Shown here: positions 9,506-18,914 of the stretch, piece by piece | How the letters are laid out: each line of letters starts with the position of its first letter | Position numbering within the stretch: position 1 is the first letter of the stretch | Assembly (NCBI RefSeq): GCF_021538615.1 | Contig: NZ_JAJHIZ010000002.1 | Coordinates: forward strand, 124,001 to 188,000 | Direction of reading: 5' to 3' | Origin: Niabella agricola | GTDB lineage: Bacteria > Bacteroidota > Bacteroidia > Chitinophagales > Chitinophagaceae | Length of the DNA stretch: 64,000 bases | Translations under genes and position numbers: made by a program | Notes under the pieces: model-generated | What the model was told of the DNA's origin: nothing | The model's input: the letters and a program-made list of their open reading frames with translations, nothing else | The model's database searches: none

Positions 9506-9602
9506 GGCGGAAAGTGTTGAAGCCACTTCCCGCCGTAAGGTTCAGTCAATAAAATTTTAAACCAATCTCTACTCACCAAACCTATCCCGATAGGAAATCG
9601 GG
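9506..9602 (+). promoter_or_regulatory. Two hairpins between FecR and SusC
   Basis: The first stem pairs 9506-9516 with 9524-9534 (one mismatch). The second, CCCGAT/ATCGGG, pairs 9586-9591 with 9597-9602 and ends 12 bases before the SusC ATG. The first lacks a T run, so it is more likely an mRNA-stability or attenuation structure than a full terminator. The second could occlude the initiation region. Confidence 0.4.
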
Positions 9603-9614
9603 ACACACAAAAGT

Positions 9615-12600
9615 ATGAATTTTACAGGGAACGATTGCGTTTTTCGCCGGCGGCGGAGGACGGCAGCCACATTTTTCTTGCGCATGAAGCTTTTAATGAT
9701 TTGTTTACTGGCAGCAACAATGTACGCTTCGGCGGCGGTCAATGGCCAAACGGTTTCTTTTTCAAAGAAGAATGCCAGTATCTCCGACATTTTTATTGAA
9801 ATCAAAAAACAGACGGGTTACAATTTTCTGTATAAAGATGCCCTGCTGCGCTGGAGCCGCCCGGTAAATATAGCGGTCAGCAATATGCCGTTGGGTAAAG
9901 CGCTGGATCTAGCATTTAAAGACCAGCCACTGACTTATAATATCGTAGATAAAACCATTATTGTAAAGGAAGATGCGTATAAAAAAATGTTACTGGGAGT
10001 ACCCATCGTTGTTACCGGTACGGTACTGGATGAACTGGGTAAGCCGCTTGCGGGAGCCAGTATCCTGGTGAGGGGGCAAACGCGCGGCACCAGCACCAAT
10101 GCCAATGGCGAGTTTACCATCGATGTGGCCCCGGATGCCATCCTGGAAGTTTCGTCTGTAGGATATGAGCCCCAGCAGGTGAACGTGGACAAACGGGAAA
10201 CCCTTACCATCGTATTAAAGGCTACACAAGGGAGCCTGGATGAGGTGATTGCCATCGGTTATGGCCGTACCACAAGAGGCAAGAATGTAACTTCTGTTTC
10301 CACCTTAAAACCGGACGCCATCACCAACCTGGGCGCCGCATCTGTGGGAGATGGACTGGCGGGCCGTGTTCCTGGTCTGATCGTTTCTGCAAGCGGCGGC
10401 GGCCCCGGGAAAAAACCGACAATCTCCATACGCGGTGGTGGCACGCCTATATATGTGATCGATAACATTATATCGAGCGAGGCGCAGTTCCAGACCCTGA
10501 ATATTAATGATATCGAAAACATTTCTTTTCTGAAGGACGGACCGGCAACTGCCATCTACGGGGTAGCCGCCGGCAACGGGCTGGTGCTGGTAACCACCAA
10601 AAGAGGCACAAAGGGAAAAATGAATGTCAATTATAATTTTACCCGTTCCATTTCCCAAAACACTTATTTGCCAGAAAAACTCAATGCGTATGAGTATGTA
10701 ACGTTGCAGAATCAGGTGGCGGCGGCTGAAGGAAGGGGGCCGGTGTACCAGGAAGCGGATGTGCAAAAATACCTGGACCAGAGCGATCCGTTGAATTTTC
10801 CCAATACAGACTGGCAGGCGCTTACACTAAAACGCTTTGCACCGCAGTCACAACACAATCTTTCCATGACCGGGGGCAATCAGCAAATGCAGTATTTTGC
10901 CTCGCTCGGATACCTGGATCAGGGGTCGCTGTATAAGTTCAACACAAAATGGTTAAAGCGCTATAACTACCGCCTGCATGTGACCGGTAATTTTGAAAAG
11001 ATCGGTCTTAAAACAACTATCGGCCTTTACGGGGTAAATGAGATCAACCGCGATGTATTGAGCGCCTATGCGCCCAGCCAGAACTATAATGTTTGGGGAC
11101 ATATACAGAATCAATCTCCTATTGGTAAAGCCTATGCAGACCTGGCACATACAAAGTATGCGAACACCGGCGACCACCCAATTGTGGAAATTGATCCCCG
11201 GAGCGGCTATTTAAAAAATGAAGGCCGCGATATTAATGGCCTGATGGAAGTGCAGTGGAGCGTGCCTGGTGTAAAAGGCCTTTCATTTAGGGGGAACGGG
11301 AACCTGCGCCAGAGTCAGACTTTTATAAAGGGATGGAATGTTACCGCACCCCAGTATGCGATCGGAAGCGATGTGCCCTCACAACCCGCTTCAGCACCCA
11401 GTTTGTCTGTAACGGCTGCTACCGGGTATAATTATGTATTGCAGGGTTTTGGGGATTATACCCGCAGTTTTGGAGATCATAGCCTGTCTGTAATGGGTGG
11501 GTATGAAGAAGCCTATGGCTTTGGTGAAAGTGTAAATGCTTCCCGCAATTCTTATGTATTCCTGATGGACCAGTTATTTGCCGGCCCCCTGGGTACCGCG
11601 CGTAACGACGGAGCATCTTCCGAAAATGTGCGGAACGCCTGGCTGGGAAGGCTGAACTACGATTTTAAGGGAAAATACTTTTTTGAAGGCGCATTCCGGT
11701 ACGATGGCAGCGATCTTTTTCCTAAAGGAAAGCAGAAAGGCTTTTTCCCGGGGGGAGCAATCGGCTGGGTGATCTCAAAGGAGCATTTTATGAAAGGGCT
11801 GGATAACAGCAATATCATCAACTATCTTAAAGCCAGGATCTCTTATGGATCGGTAGGCCAGATCGAACGTACCAGTACAGGAGACCCGGTGATCGGCTAT
11901 TTCAGCTATATCCCTGGTTATGGCTCTGGTAGTGGTTACGTGGTGGGTGGTGTGCTGCAACCCAGTTTAACGCCCCCCTCTATTCCCAGTCCAGACATTA
12001 CCTGGTATACGCAGCAATCGTTCAATACCGGGCTGGACTTTGCCACACTCAATAACCGGTTAAGCGGTTCCTTCGATTATTTTTACCTGCGTAATACGGG
12101 TTATCTCGCTTCGCTTTCAGCATCACTGTATACCGATCCGCTGGGTACGGCGCTTCCGTTCCGGATCTCGAATGGTGCATTCCGGAGAGCAGGGTTCGAT
12201 TTCGGTCTGAAGTATTCGGATCATGCCGGTAAGCTGAAATACAATGTAGGCGCCAACTTTACCCGGTTTGACCAGTTATGGGAGGTAAACGCCGGGGAGG
12301 ACAGTGCCACGCTGAAGAACCCGTATATGACCTCTTACCATCAGACTGGATTTTTAACCACGGGGCTGTATTCGGCAGGGCTGTATCAAAGTGTAGCAGA
12401 CATCATGAACAACCCCCGCAAAAGAAATACCACGCTGGCGCCCGGCGATATCATGTACCAGGATGTAAACGGCGATGGTAAGATCGATAACGACGACTAC
12501 CGGCGGATCGGGAAGAATGGCTTTCCCCGGGTGAACTACGGCTTTAACGCTGACCTGAGCTATGGCGGCTGGTTCTTTAACATGCTCTGGCAGGGCAGCG

Positions 12601-13013
12601 GTAAACGAAGCATCTACCTGGGCGATGTATTCCAGGGCAATAACGCCAGCAGTATCCGCTATGTATTTCAGACGGAAGACCGTTGGAGTATTTCAAATCC
12701 CGATGCTCAATATCCACGCTTACTGTCGAGCGGCGGGGTGAATGGGAGCAACAATGAAGGCAGCTCCGACTTTTGGGTGATCAATGCCGGGTACCTGCGT
12801 TTGAAAGCCCTTCAGCTGGGATACAACTTCAAAGACATCCTCGCAAAGCGCCTGCGTTTTGTTTCGGAGCTGCGTATTACGCTCAGCGGGACCAATGTAG
12901 TTACATTTTCCAAATTGCTGGATTACGGTTTGGATCCGGAAACCGGAAGTAATAATAACTACGACTACCCGGTTCAGCGGACCTTTGCCCTGTCCATTAA
13001 CCTGGGCTTTTAA
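9615..13013 (+). CDS. SusC/RagA TonB-dependent transporter with STN domain
   Basis: Outer-membrane beta-barrel that imports oligosaccharides with the adjacent SusD. The N-terminus MNFTGNDCVFRRR...MKLLMICLLAATMYASAAVN carries the extended signal peptide typical of Chitinophagaceae STN-SusC proteins. An STN domain (~residues 60-110; SISDIFIEIKKQTGYNFLYK) links it to the FecR/sigma pair. A carboxypeptidase-D-like domain (~132-205; GTVLDELGKPLAGASILVRG), the plug (IAIGYGRTTRGKNVTSVSTL ... YVIDNII ... ISFLKDGPATAIYGVAAGNG) and a 22-strand-type barrel to the final LSINLGF follow. At 1132 aa it is full length. Start 9615 gives the family-typical MNFT opening. Confidence 0.97.
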   Translation: MNFTGNDCVFRRRRRTAATFFLRMKLLMICLLAATMYASAAVNGQTVSFSKKNASISDIFIEIKKQTGYNFLYKDALLRWSRPVNIAVSNMPLGKALDLAFKDQPLTYNIVDKTIIVKEDAYKKMLLGVPIVVTGTVLDELGKPLAGASILVRGQTRGTSTNANGEFTIDVAPDAILEVSSVGYEPQQVNVDKRETLTIVLKATQGSLDEVIAIGYGRTTRGKNVTSVSTLKPDAITNLGAASVGDGLAGRVPGLIVSASGGGPGKKPTISIRGGGTPIYVIDNIISSEAQFQTLNINDIENISFLKDGPATAIYGVAAGNGLVLVTTKRGTKGKMNVNYNFTRSISQNTYLPEKLNAYEYVTLQNQVAAAEGRGPVYQEADVQKYLDQSDPLNFPNTDWQALTLKRFAPQSQHNLSMTGGNQQMQYFASLGYLDQGSLYKFNTKWLKRYNYRLHVTGNFEKIGLKTTIGLYGVNEINRDVLSAYAPSQNYNVWGHIQNQSPIGKAYADLAHTKYANTGDHPIVEIDPRSGYLKNEGRDINGLMEVQWSVPGVKGLSFRGNGNLRQSQTFIKGWNVTAPQYAIGSDVPSQPASAPSLSVTAATGYNYVLQGFGDYTRSFGDHSLSVMGGYEEAYGFGESVNASRNSYVFLMDQLFAGPLGTARNDGASSENVRNAWLGRLNYDFKGKYFFEGAFRYDGSDLFPKGKQKGFFPGGAIGWVISKEHFMKGLDNSNIINYLKARISYGSVGQIERTSTGDPVIGYFSYIPGYGSGSGYVVGGVLQPSLTPPSIPSPDITWYTQQSFNTGLDFATLNNRLSGSFDYFYLRNTGYLASLSASLYTDPLGTALPFRISNGAFRRAGFDFGLKYSDHAGKLKYNVGANFTRFDQLWEVNAGEDSATLKNPYMTSYHQTGFLTTGLYSAGLYQSVADIMNNPRKRNTTLAPGDIMYQDVNGDGKIDNDDYRRIGKNGFPRVNYGFNADLSYGGWFFNMLWQGSGKRSIYLGDVFQGNNASSIRYVFQTEDRWSISNPDAQYPRLLSSGGVNGSNNEGSSDFWVINAGYLRLKALQLGYNFKDILAKRLRFVSELRITLSGTNVVTFSKLLDYGLDPETGSNNNYDYPVQRTFALSINLGF

Positions 13014-13056
13014 CCGGCAAACACTTTACGGGAACAATTAATGAAAAAAGAAAACA

Positions 13057-14841
13057 ATGAAAAAAAATATACGCATTTTTATATACACCTTGATCATTTT
13101 AACGGGCATTGTATGGTCCTGCAAAAAGCTGGGAGACTCACGGCCCCGCGACCGGTTTGCGGAAGAAGATGTATGGGCTTCCAAAAGTAATGCTATGGGA
13201 TTTGTGTATGGTACCTACGGGGGGATACTTCAGGGACTCTATACCAGCCAGATCGGCACAGAACGGTGGACTAATAACCTGATAGCCACTGCAGGAACGG
13301 CGTTTACAAGGGAGGAGATCTCCAGGGATGATGATTATGGATTTAACCAGTTCGGTTATATCCGCCGGTGCAATATGATCATTGAAAAATCGGCGGCCTC
13401 GGCTACTATCCCGGATGCGGATAAAGCCGAGCTGCAGGCACACGGTAAATTTTTGAGAGCAATGACCTATTACTGGCTGGCACGTCGCTTTGGCCGGGTG
13501 GTCTTTGTAGATAAGGTGCTTACTGAAAATGAAACGGATTATGCATTACCTCAGACAGCAACAATCGCAGAAACCTATACCCTCATCATGAAGGATATTG
13601 ATGCGGCAATCGCCGGTCTGCCCGTTACAGCCCCCTCGGGCCTTGCTTCCAAATGGACCGCGTATGCGCTCAAGTCGGAAGTGGCCCTGCAAGCGGCGGC
13701 CTATACAGGCGATAACAGTTATTATCAAAAGGCCCTGGATGCGGCAGATTCGGTGATCCAGAAGGGCGGATTCTCCCTGGAAACTGACTATGAAGGATTA
13801 TTCAATGAAAAGAAGCGTACCTCGCCGGAGATCATTCTAGCTTTTTACCGGGATAAGAGCAATACTACCTGCGATAATACAGATATGCAGCAGATCATCC
13901 CCAATACCAATAATGATAATGTACGGTTAAGAGGAGCCACACCTGAATTTAAGGTAGATAAGATGTTTGAAGCCTGGGCACAATATTCGCCTACACAAAG
14001 CATCATGGATGCTTACCTGGCCATTGATGCTGCCGACCCTACCAAGGCCGTTCGATGGGACCAGAGCTCGCAATACCTCGCCAATATCACCAAGCGTGCT
14101 TCTGGATTTGCCGACAGCGCCGTGGTAACCGGTGCCGGTAGTATAAATAGTATTATCTACAATAATCGTGATAAAAGACTGGCCGCCTCAATCGTGTATG
14201 ATTCAGTACAATGGTATGGAGAAACCGTAACAACCAACCGTAACGGGAACCTGCACCGACTCATCAACGGAAGCCTATCCTCCGGCTGCTGTATGCCGGT
14301 AACCAATTGTTTTGTCCGCAAAGGCACGTATAGCGTATCGCCCCGGCCTTTTGTGGGTATTCCTACTGACTATCACTGGGTGATCTTAAGACTGGGGAGG
14401 GTTTACCTCAACAAGGCAGAAGCTTTGCTGCGCCTGAACCGGGTCTCCGAAGCTGTGGCGGCGTTTAATATGACCCGCGTTACCCACGGAGGACTGCCTC
14501 CTTCTACAGCGGCTACGGCCACCGCAGCCTGGACTGATTACAAAAGGGAGCGGAGGGTAGATCTGTTTGAAGAGCAGGATTATTACTGGAGCCTGCTTCG
14601 CTGGGGCAAATACGGTGGTGCTGCCAACAGCGGTATTGCAGCGGGTGGTACCATTCCTGAACTGGAAGAAGCGCCAACCTATCTGGAGATCAACCGCGAC
14701 AGGAATGGATACCGGATCGAAGTGCTTAACTGGACACAGAACCAGATTAGGGTATTTGATGAATCGCGCAGATACCTGCTCCCGATCCAGAATGCACAGA
14801 TCATACGGCATGGAAGTCTGGAACAAAACCCTAACTGGTAA
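13057..14841 (+). CDS. SusD/RagB surface glycan-binding lipoprotein
   Basis: Lid partner of the preceding SusC. The signal peptide ends in a lipobox-like IVWSCKK, giving a lipidated Cys near residue 22. TPR-like helical blocks (AELQAHGKFLRAMTYYWLAR; RLGRVYLNKAEALLRLNRVS) and the SusD C-terminal RagB region (KRERRVDLFEEQDYYWSLLR; LPIQNAQI...NPNW) are present. The length of 594 aa is normal. It begins 43 bases after SusC and shares its direction, so co-transcription is likely. Ligand specificity cannot be read from sequence. Confidence 0.96.
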   Translation: MKKNIRIFIYTLIILTGIVWSCKKLGDSRPRDRFAEEDVWASKSNAMGFVYGTYGGILQGLYTSQIGTERWTNNLIATAGTAFTREEISRDDDYGFNQFGYIRRCNMIIEKSAASATIPDADKAELQAHGKFLRAMTYYWLARRFGRVVFVDKVLTENETDYALPQTATIAETYTLIMKDIDAAIAGLPVTAPSGLASKWTAYALKSEVALQAAAYTGDNSYYQKALDAADSVIQKGGFSLETDYEGLFNEKKRTSPEIILAFYRDKSNTTCDNTDMQQIIPNTNNDNVRLRGATPEFKVDKMFEAWAQYSPTQSIMDAYLAIDAADPTKAVRWDQSSQYLANITKRASGFADSAVVTGAGSINSIIYNNRDKRLAASIVYDSVQWYGETVTTNRNGNLHRLINGSLSSGCCMPVTNCFVRKGTYSVSPRPFVGIPTDYHWVILRLGRVYLNKAEALLRLNRVSEAVAAFNMTRVTHGGLPPSTAATATAAWTDYKRERRVDLFEEQDYYWSLLRWGKYGGAANSGIAAGGTIPELEEAPTYLEINRDRNGYRIEVLNWTQNQIRVFDESRRYLLPIQNAQIIRHGSLEQNPNW

Positions 14842-14955
14842 CCTATTTGACTGAAATGAAACGTTCATGACAAAATCTTCATTGTATCCCCGCAGGGAGC
14901 TGAAAGTTTTATCATGGTAAGTTCCGATCGATAACTAAAAAATAAAAATATACGA

Positions 14956-15444
14956 ATGAAAAAAATAACTTATATATTATGGATGAGCTGGATTGTTATG
15001 GGCACATCCTCCTGCTTAAAAGCCGGGCTGGACGAGGACTTGCCAAAGTTCAGGGATGCATTGATGTCTGATGTTTTTATGGAATACGTATATGAGACTG
15101 CCGGTACAGGTGCCAGCCCGGTGGTAAAAGCGGTATCCATGAATCTTTCCGGGAAAGCATTTAAGAAAAGGGAGGACACCGGTGCTGCTGTTGATTCGGC
15201 AGTATTTACGGTTTCCGTGCCTGGAGCCTCGGGTACTTTTACTGCAGAAGAGCGGGCAAAAGTGACCACGGCAAATCTTTCTTTTATGTGCAATATATCC
15301 ACCGCGGCTACTATGGAGCCGGTTGATGGCGCACCTCGGCCTGGCGTACCGGGCGATTTCAGTCAGCCCAGGAAATACCGGATCACCGCAGCTGATGGCA
15401 GCAGCCGGGAGTGGGTGGTACGCATAGCAAGCTTCATAAAATAG
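14956..15444 (+). CDS. Small lipoprotein of the SusCD operon (DUF5018-like)
   Basis: 162 aa with a lipoprotein signal (WIVMGTSSC) followed by a beta-rich domain ending in KYRITAADGSSREWVVRIAS, the pattern of DUF5018-like surface lipoproteins that follow SusD genes. It likely lies at the cell surface as an accessory glycan-binding protein. A strong terminator follows, so it is the last gene of the SusCD transcript. The family assignment is moderate; no ligand residues can be named. Confidence 0.7.
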   Translation: MKKITYILWMSWIVMGTSSCLKAGLDEDLPKFRDALMSDVFMEYVYETAGTGASPVVKAVSMNLSGKAFKKREDTGAAVDSAVFTVSVPGASGTFTAEERAKVTTANLSFMCNISTAATMEPVDGAPRPGVPGDFSQPRKYRITAADGSSREWVVRIASFIK

Positions 15445-15453
15445 CAATAAAGA

Positions 15454-15499
15454 AAAATATCACCCTGTCTTAACAGTCGCTGGGGCAGGGTGATATTTT
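15454..15499 (+). terminator. Terminator ending the SusCD operon
   Basis: A perfect 14-bp stem (15454-15467 with 15486-15499) ends in TTTT. A second palindrome, GCCGTTTCAAACGGC (15505-15519), lies just before the GH97 gene and may shape its leader. The enzymes downstream would need read-through or their own promoter. Confidence 0.75.
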
Positions 15500-15542
15500 G
15501 ATCTGCCGTTTCAAACGGCCGTCTATTTAAAAATAAATACAG

Positions 15543-17501
15543 ATGAGGAAGTGCATTTATGGGGTTATTGTGTTGCTCCTGCATCTCTGTGCAGAAGCGC
15601 AGGAGTACAGGTTACAATCGCCGGGCGGGCAGCTGACGGTAATGGTGGGCATTGATAAAAACAGTATGCGCATCCGGCTTACAAAGCAAACGGAAGAACT
15701 GGTTACACTGCATAACCCGGGTATGAACATACAGAACCATAAAATAGATTTTAATGACCGGCAGGTAAAGAGCATTCGTCGCCGTTCGGTAAACGAAATG
15801 GTGCAGCCGGTGATCCGGGAAAAAAGCGGGGCATATGCCAACCAGTACAATGAACTGGTCATTGATTTCAAGGGCTCTTACACCTTAGCATTGCGCCTTT
15901 TCAATGAAGGACTGGCATACCGGTTCCTGACGGCCGCCAAAGACAGCCTTGTGGTATTGCATGAGCAACTGTCACTTCAGTTTGCCGCTGGTGATACGGC
16001 GCGCTTCCAGGCGTCAGAGTCCATCAGTTCTGCCTATGAAACGCCGTACGAAATGCAGCCGCTATCCGGCATCGCACCCGGCCGGCTATGTAATTTTCCC
16101 TTCCTGGTACAGAAAAAAGACGGTCGTTTTTTAATGTTGACGGAGAGTGATCTTTATGATTACCCGGGGCTGTGGTTAACCGGCACCGGTACCAACAGGC
16201 TGGAGGTAACCAATCCCGCCTATCCGCAAACCCTTGACTATAGCGGCAGTATATACAACCACGGGCAGGTAAAAACACGGTCCGGTTTTATTGCACGGGT
16301 AAGCGGTACCCGGAGCTTTCCCTGGCGGATCATTGCGGTCGCCGACCAGGAAGCGGACCTCATTCAGAACAATATGGTGTACCTGCTGGCATCATCACAG
16401 ACACCGGCGGCCGATTTTTCATGGGTAAAGCCGGGCGTGGTGTTGTTCGACTGGTGGGCTAAGAATAATATTTATGGAGTGGATTTCAAATCCGGGATCA
16501 ACACGGCTACGGCTAAATATTTTATTGATTTTTGTGCAGCACGTGGGTTCCGGTATTTCCTGTTTGATGATGGCTGGTGTCCAAAGGAAAATATCTTAAA
16601 GGAAGTGCCGGAGCTGGATATGGCAGCAGTGGTGGCCTATGCAAAAACAAAGGGTGTGGACATCCTGCTTTGGGTGATCTGGAGCTCGATGGAAAAACAA
16701 ATGGATGCGGCATTTGATCTTTACGAAAAATGGGGAATCCGCGGTATCAAAATAGATTTTATGAACCGGGATGATCAGCAGATGGTTGCCTTTTATGAAA
16801 CGGTAGCCCGTAAAGCCGCCGAAAAAAAGATGCTGGTCAATTTTCATGGGGCCTATAAACCCTGCGGGCTACGGAGAAAATATCCCAATGTGCTTACCCG
16901 TGAAGCGCTGATCGAATTTGAATACAATGGCTGGACCCGGCTGGATAATCCCGTACATCATAATCTGCTGCCCTATATCCGGATGTTTACCGGGCCGATG
17001 GACTATATACCCGGCACCATGCGGAATGCCACACACGAAAATTTTCGCACGTTTGGCGACTACCCGATGATGGAAGGCACGCGGGCACATTCCATGGCAT
17101 TGTTCGTGATCCTCAACAGTCCCATGACCATGTTGCCGGATGCGCCTTCTGATTATGAGCGCGAAAAAGAATGCACGGATTTTCTTGCCGGCATACCGGT
17201 TACCTGGGATGAAACGCGATTGCTTTCCGGGAAGATCGGTAAGTACACGGTACTGGCCAGACGTAATGGCGACAACTGGTTTGTGGGCGCTGTTACAGAT
17301 ACATTGGCACGCACGCTGGAATTAAAAACAGACTTTCTGAAACCGGGCAACTACAAGATCACCATGATCAAAGACGGGATCAACGCGGATAAACGGGCCG
17401 AGGACTATGTGCGTGCCGAAATGCCTGTTAAAGCAGGAGATGTCCTTAAAATGAATCTGGCTCCCGGCGGAGGCTGGGTGGCCCGGATCACCCCTTTATA
17501 A
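15543..17501 (+). CDS. GH97 glycosidase, retaining alpha-galactosidase type
   Basis: Secreted glycosidase (signal peptide ending near AEAQEY). The beta-sandwich N-domain starts at YRLQSPGGQLTVMV, the TIM barrel spans about residues 290-560, and a C-terminal domain ends in APGGGWVARI, all typical of GH97. Retaining GH97 enzymes use an Asp nucleophile; here it sits in GIKIDFMNRDDQ (about D405), with a candidate acid/base Glu in IEFEYNGW (E458 or E460). The inverting SusB-type Glu arrangement is not evident, so alpha-galactosidase activity is favoured. The GH101-like gene starts 16 bases later. A second GH97 lies at 34562-36499. Confidence 0.93.
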   Translation: MRKCIYGVIVLLLHLCAEAQEYRLQSPGGQLTVMVGIDKNSMRIRLTKQTEELVTLHNPGMNIQNHKIDFNDRQVKSIRRRSVNEMVQPVIREKSGAYANQYNELVIDFKGSYTLALRLFNEGLAYRFLTAAKDSLVVLHEQLSLQFAAGDTARFQASESISSAYETPYEMQPLSGIAPGRLCNFPFLVQKKDGRFLMLTESDLYDYPGLWLTGTGTNRLEVTNPAYPQTLDYSGSIYNHGQVKTRSGFIARVSGTRSFPWRIIAVADQEADLIQNNMVYLLASSQTPAADFSWVKPGVVLFDWWAKNNIYGVDFKSGINTATAKYFIDFCAARGFRYFLFDDGWCPKENILKEVPELDMAAVVAYAKTKGVDILLWVIWSSMEKQMDAAFDLYEKWGIRGIKIDFMNRDDQQMVAFYETVARKAAEKKMLVNFHGAYKPCGLRRKYPNVLTREALIEFEYNGWTRLDNPVHHNLLPYIRMFTGPMDYIPGTMRNATHENFRTFGDYPMMEGTRAHSMALFVILNSPMTMLPDAPSDYEREKECTDFLAGIPVTWDETRLLSGKIGKYTVLARRNGDNWFVGAVTDTLARTLELKTDFLKPGNYKITMIKDGINADKRAEDYVRAEMPVKAGDVLKMNLAPGGGWVARITPL

Positions 17502-17517
17502 AAGCATATAATTGTCA

Positions 17518-18912
17518 ATGAGCAAAAAGCAAACGATAGCACTGATTTATTTTTTATTAGTCGGAAAGCTGGTGGAGGCAATGGCACCGGCACCGGATTC
17601 ATTACCCCGTTTCCGGCATGATTATGCCCATACACTGGTTATGAAAATGTTCCTGGCCAAACCCGATGGGAATGGAGGCAGTATGGTTAACATCAATTTT
17701 GAAACGGCCTTGTCGCTGATAAAACAGGTAGATGCGCTAACCCTCCAATATCCCAAGATCATTTACCTGGTTGGGGCTACCTATAATGGGCATGATGACC
17801 AGTACCCGGCGTTTTTTGAGATCAATAAAAAGCTGAAACGGCCACAGGATACCGGCGCAGCGCAAAGCCTGGCGTGGCTGATGCGGGAGGCCCGGAAATA
17901 CCATACCACGGTAAGCCTGCACATTAATATGACCGAAGCCTATGACAATAGCCCATTGTGGAATACCTATGTGAAGGAAGGGCTGATCTCCCGGAATGCC
18001 GATGGCAGCATGATGGTAACGGGTAATTATAACAACCATAAGGCGTACCAGATCAATTACAGGAATGAGTGGAACAAAGGATACGCTAAGATGCGGATCG
18101 ATTCTCTGTTAAAAGTAGTACCGGAACTGAAAAATGCAGGCACCATTCATATTGACGCCTGGATTGCCCGGGAAAATAAAGGCGCTTATGAAACGGTGGT
18201 CACGGAGGCCGCCTATCAAAAAAAGATCGCTCAATACTGGATCAGCAGGGGTATCGATCCTACCAGCGAATGGGCCATGGATTATATGACGGGATTGGTT
18301 CCTTACTACTGGCACTTTAATCATCGTACCCAGGAAGATTTTTTAAACACCCCCGCAGGCCTGGTTACCGGCGGACATTTTAACCCGGATCTTAAACAAA
18401 GCGATTTCGGGCTTGAATTTTTGTTTGGTACCAGTATGTATGGAGAAAACCTGTTTCCCGGGGCCATTAACAATAACCGGGAAGGTAACTGGCAGGCGGC
18501 CTTTTGTAAGGATTTTTACCTCAATACGGTACAGTACAATTTTCTGAACGGTTTAAAGCGGCTGCGTGTAGAAGGTGCAGGCAGCAGCCGGGTGGCATAC
18601 TTTTCAAACGGGGTACAGGTATCGCTTAGGGACAGTACCGTATATGAAGGCAGCCGGCAGTTGCGCAGCGGAAACAGGGCCTGCTTTCCGGCAGCCTGGC
18701 GCAACGACAACAGCCTGGTCGCGTTTAGCCTTAATGATGCACCGTTCAATTACCAGGTACCCGACAGCTGGAAGGGAGTACATTCGGCCAATGTATTTAT
18801 CGTGGAAGGAACCGGGTTGAAAAAGTGGAAGACGGTTCCTGTAACAGCACAGCAATTTTCTTTACAACTAAAACCAGGTATGCCGGTGCTGCTGGTGCCG
18901 GGAAAAAGATAG
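17518..18912 (+). CDS. Secreted GH101-like (endo-alpha-N-acetylgalactosaminidase-related) protein, copy 1
   Basis: Signal peptide MSKKQTIALIYFLLVGKLVE. The barrel-type core carries motifs recalling the GH101 catalytic domain: TVSLHINMTEAYDNSPLW, then AGTIHIDAW with a candidate nucleophile Asp (about D213), then a Glu in GIDPTSEWA (about E251). At 465 aa it is far shorter than characterised multi-domain GH101 enzymes and keeps essentially only the barrel and a C-terminal beta domain. The substrate is unknown; an alpha-linked galactoside at a glycan core is plausible from the GH97/GH110 context. The ATG at 17518 is preferred to TTG 17512. A paralogue lies at 20635-22098. Confidence 0.65.
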   Translation: MSKKQTIALIYFLLVGKLVEAMAPAPDSLPRFRHDYAHTLVMKMFLAKPDGNGGSMVNINFETALSLIKQVDALTLQYPKIIYLVGATYNGHDDQYPAFFEINKKLKRPQDTGAAQSLAWLMREARKYHTTVSLHINMTEAYDNSPLWNTYVKEGLISRNADGSMMVTGNYNNHKAYQINYRNEWNKGYAKMRIDSLLKVVPELKNAGTIHIDAWIARENKGAYETVVTEAAYQKKIAQYWISRGIDPTSEWAMDYMTGLVPYYWHFNHRTQEDFLNTPAGLVTGGHFNPDLKQSDFGLEFLFGTSMYGENLFPGAINNNREGNWQAAFCKDFYLNTVQYNFLNGLKRLRVEGAGSSRVAYFSNGVQVSLRDSTVYEGSRQLRSGNRACFPAAWRNDNSLVAFSLNDAPFNYQVPDSWKGVHSANVFIVEGTGLKKWKTVPVTAQQFSLQLKPGMPVLLVPGKR

Positions 18913-18914
18913 CA

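Noticed and set aside
10305..10766. 153-aa minus-strand frame opposite SusC
   Set aside because: Mirror of a strongly coding region; no protein-like features. The same applies to the other long minus-strand frames within the glycosidases.
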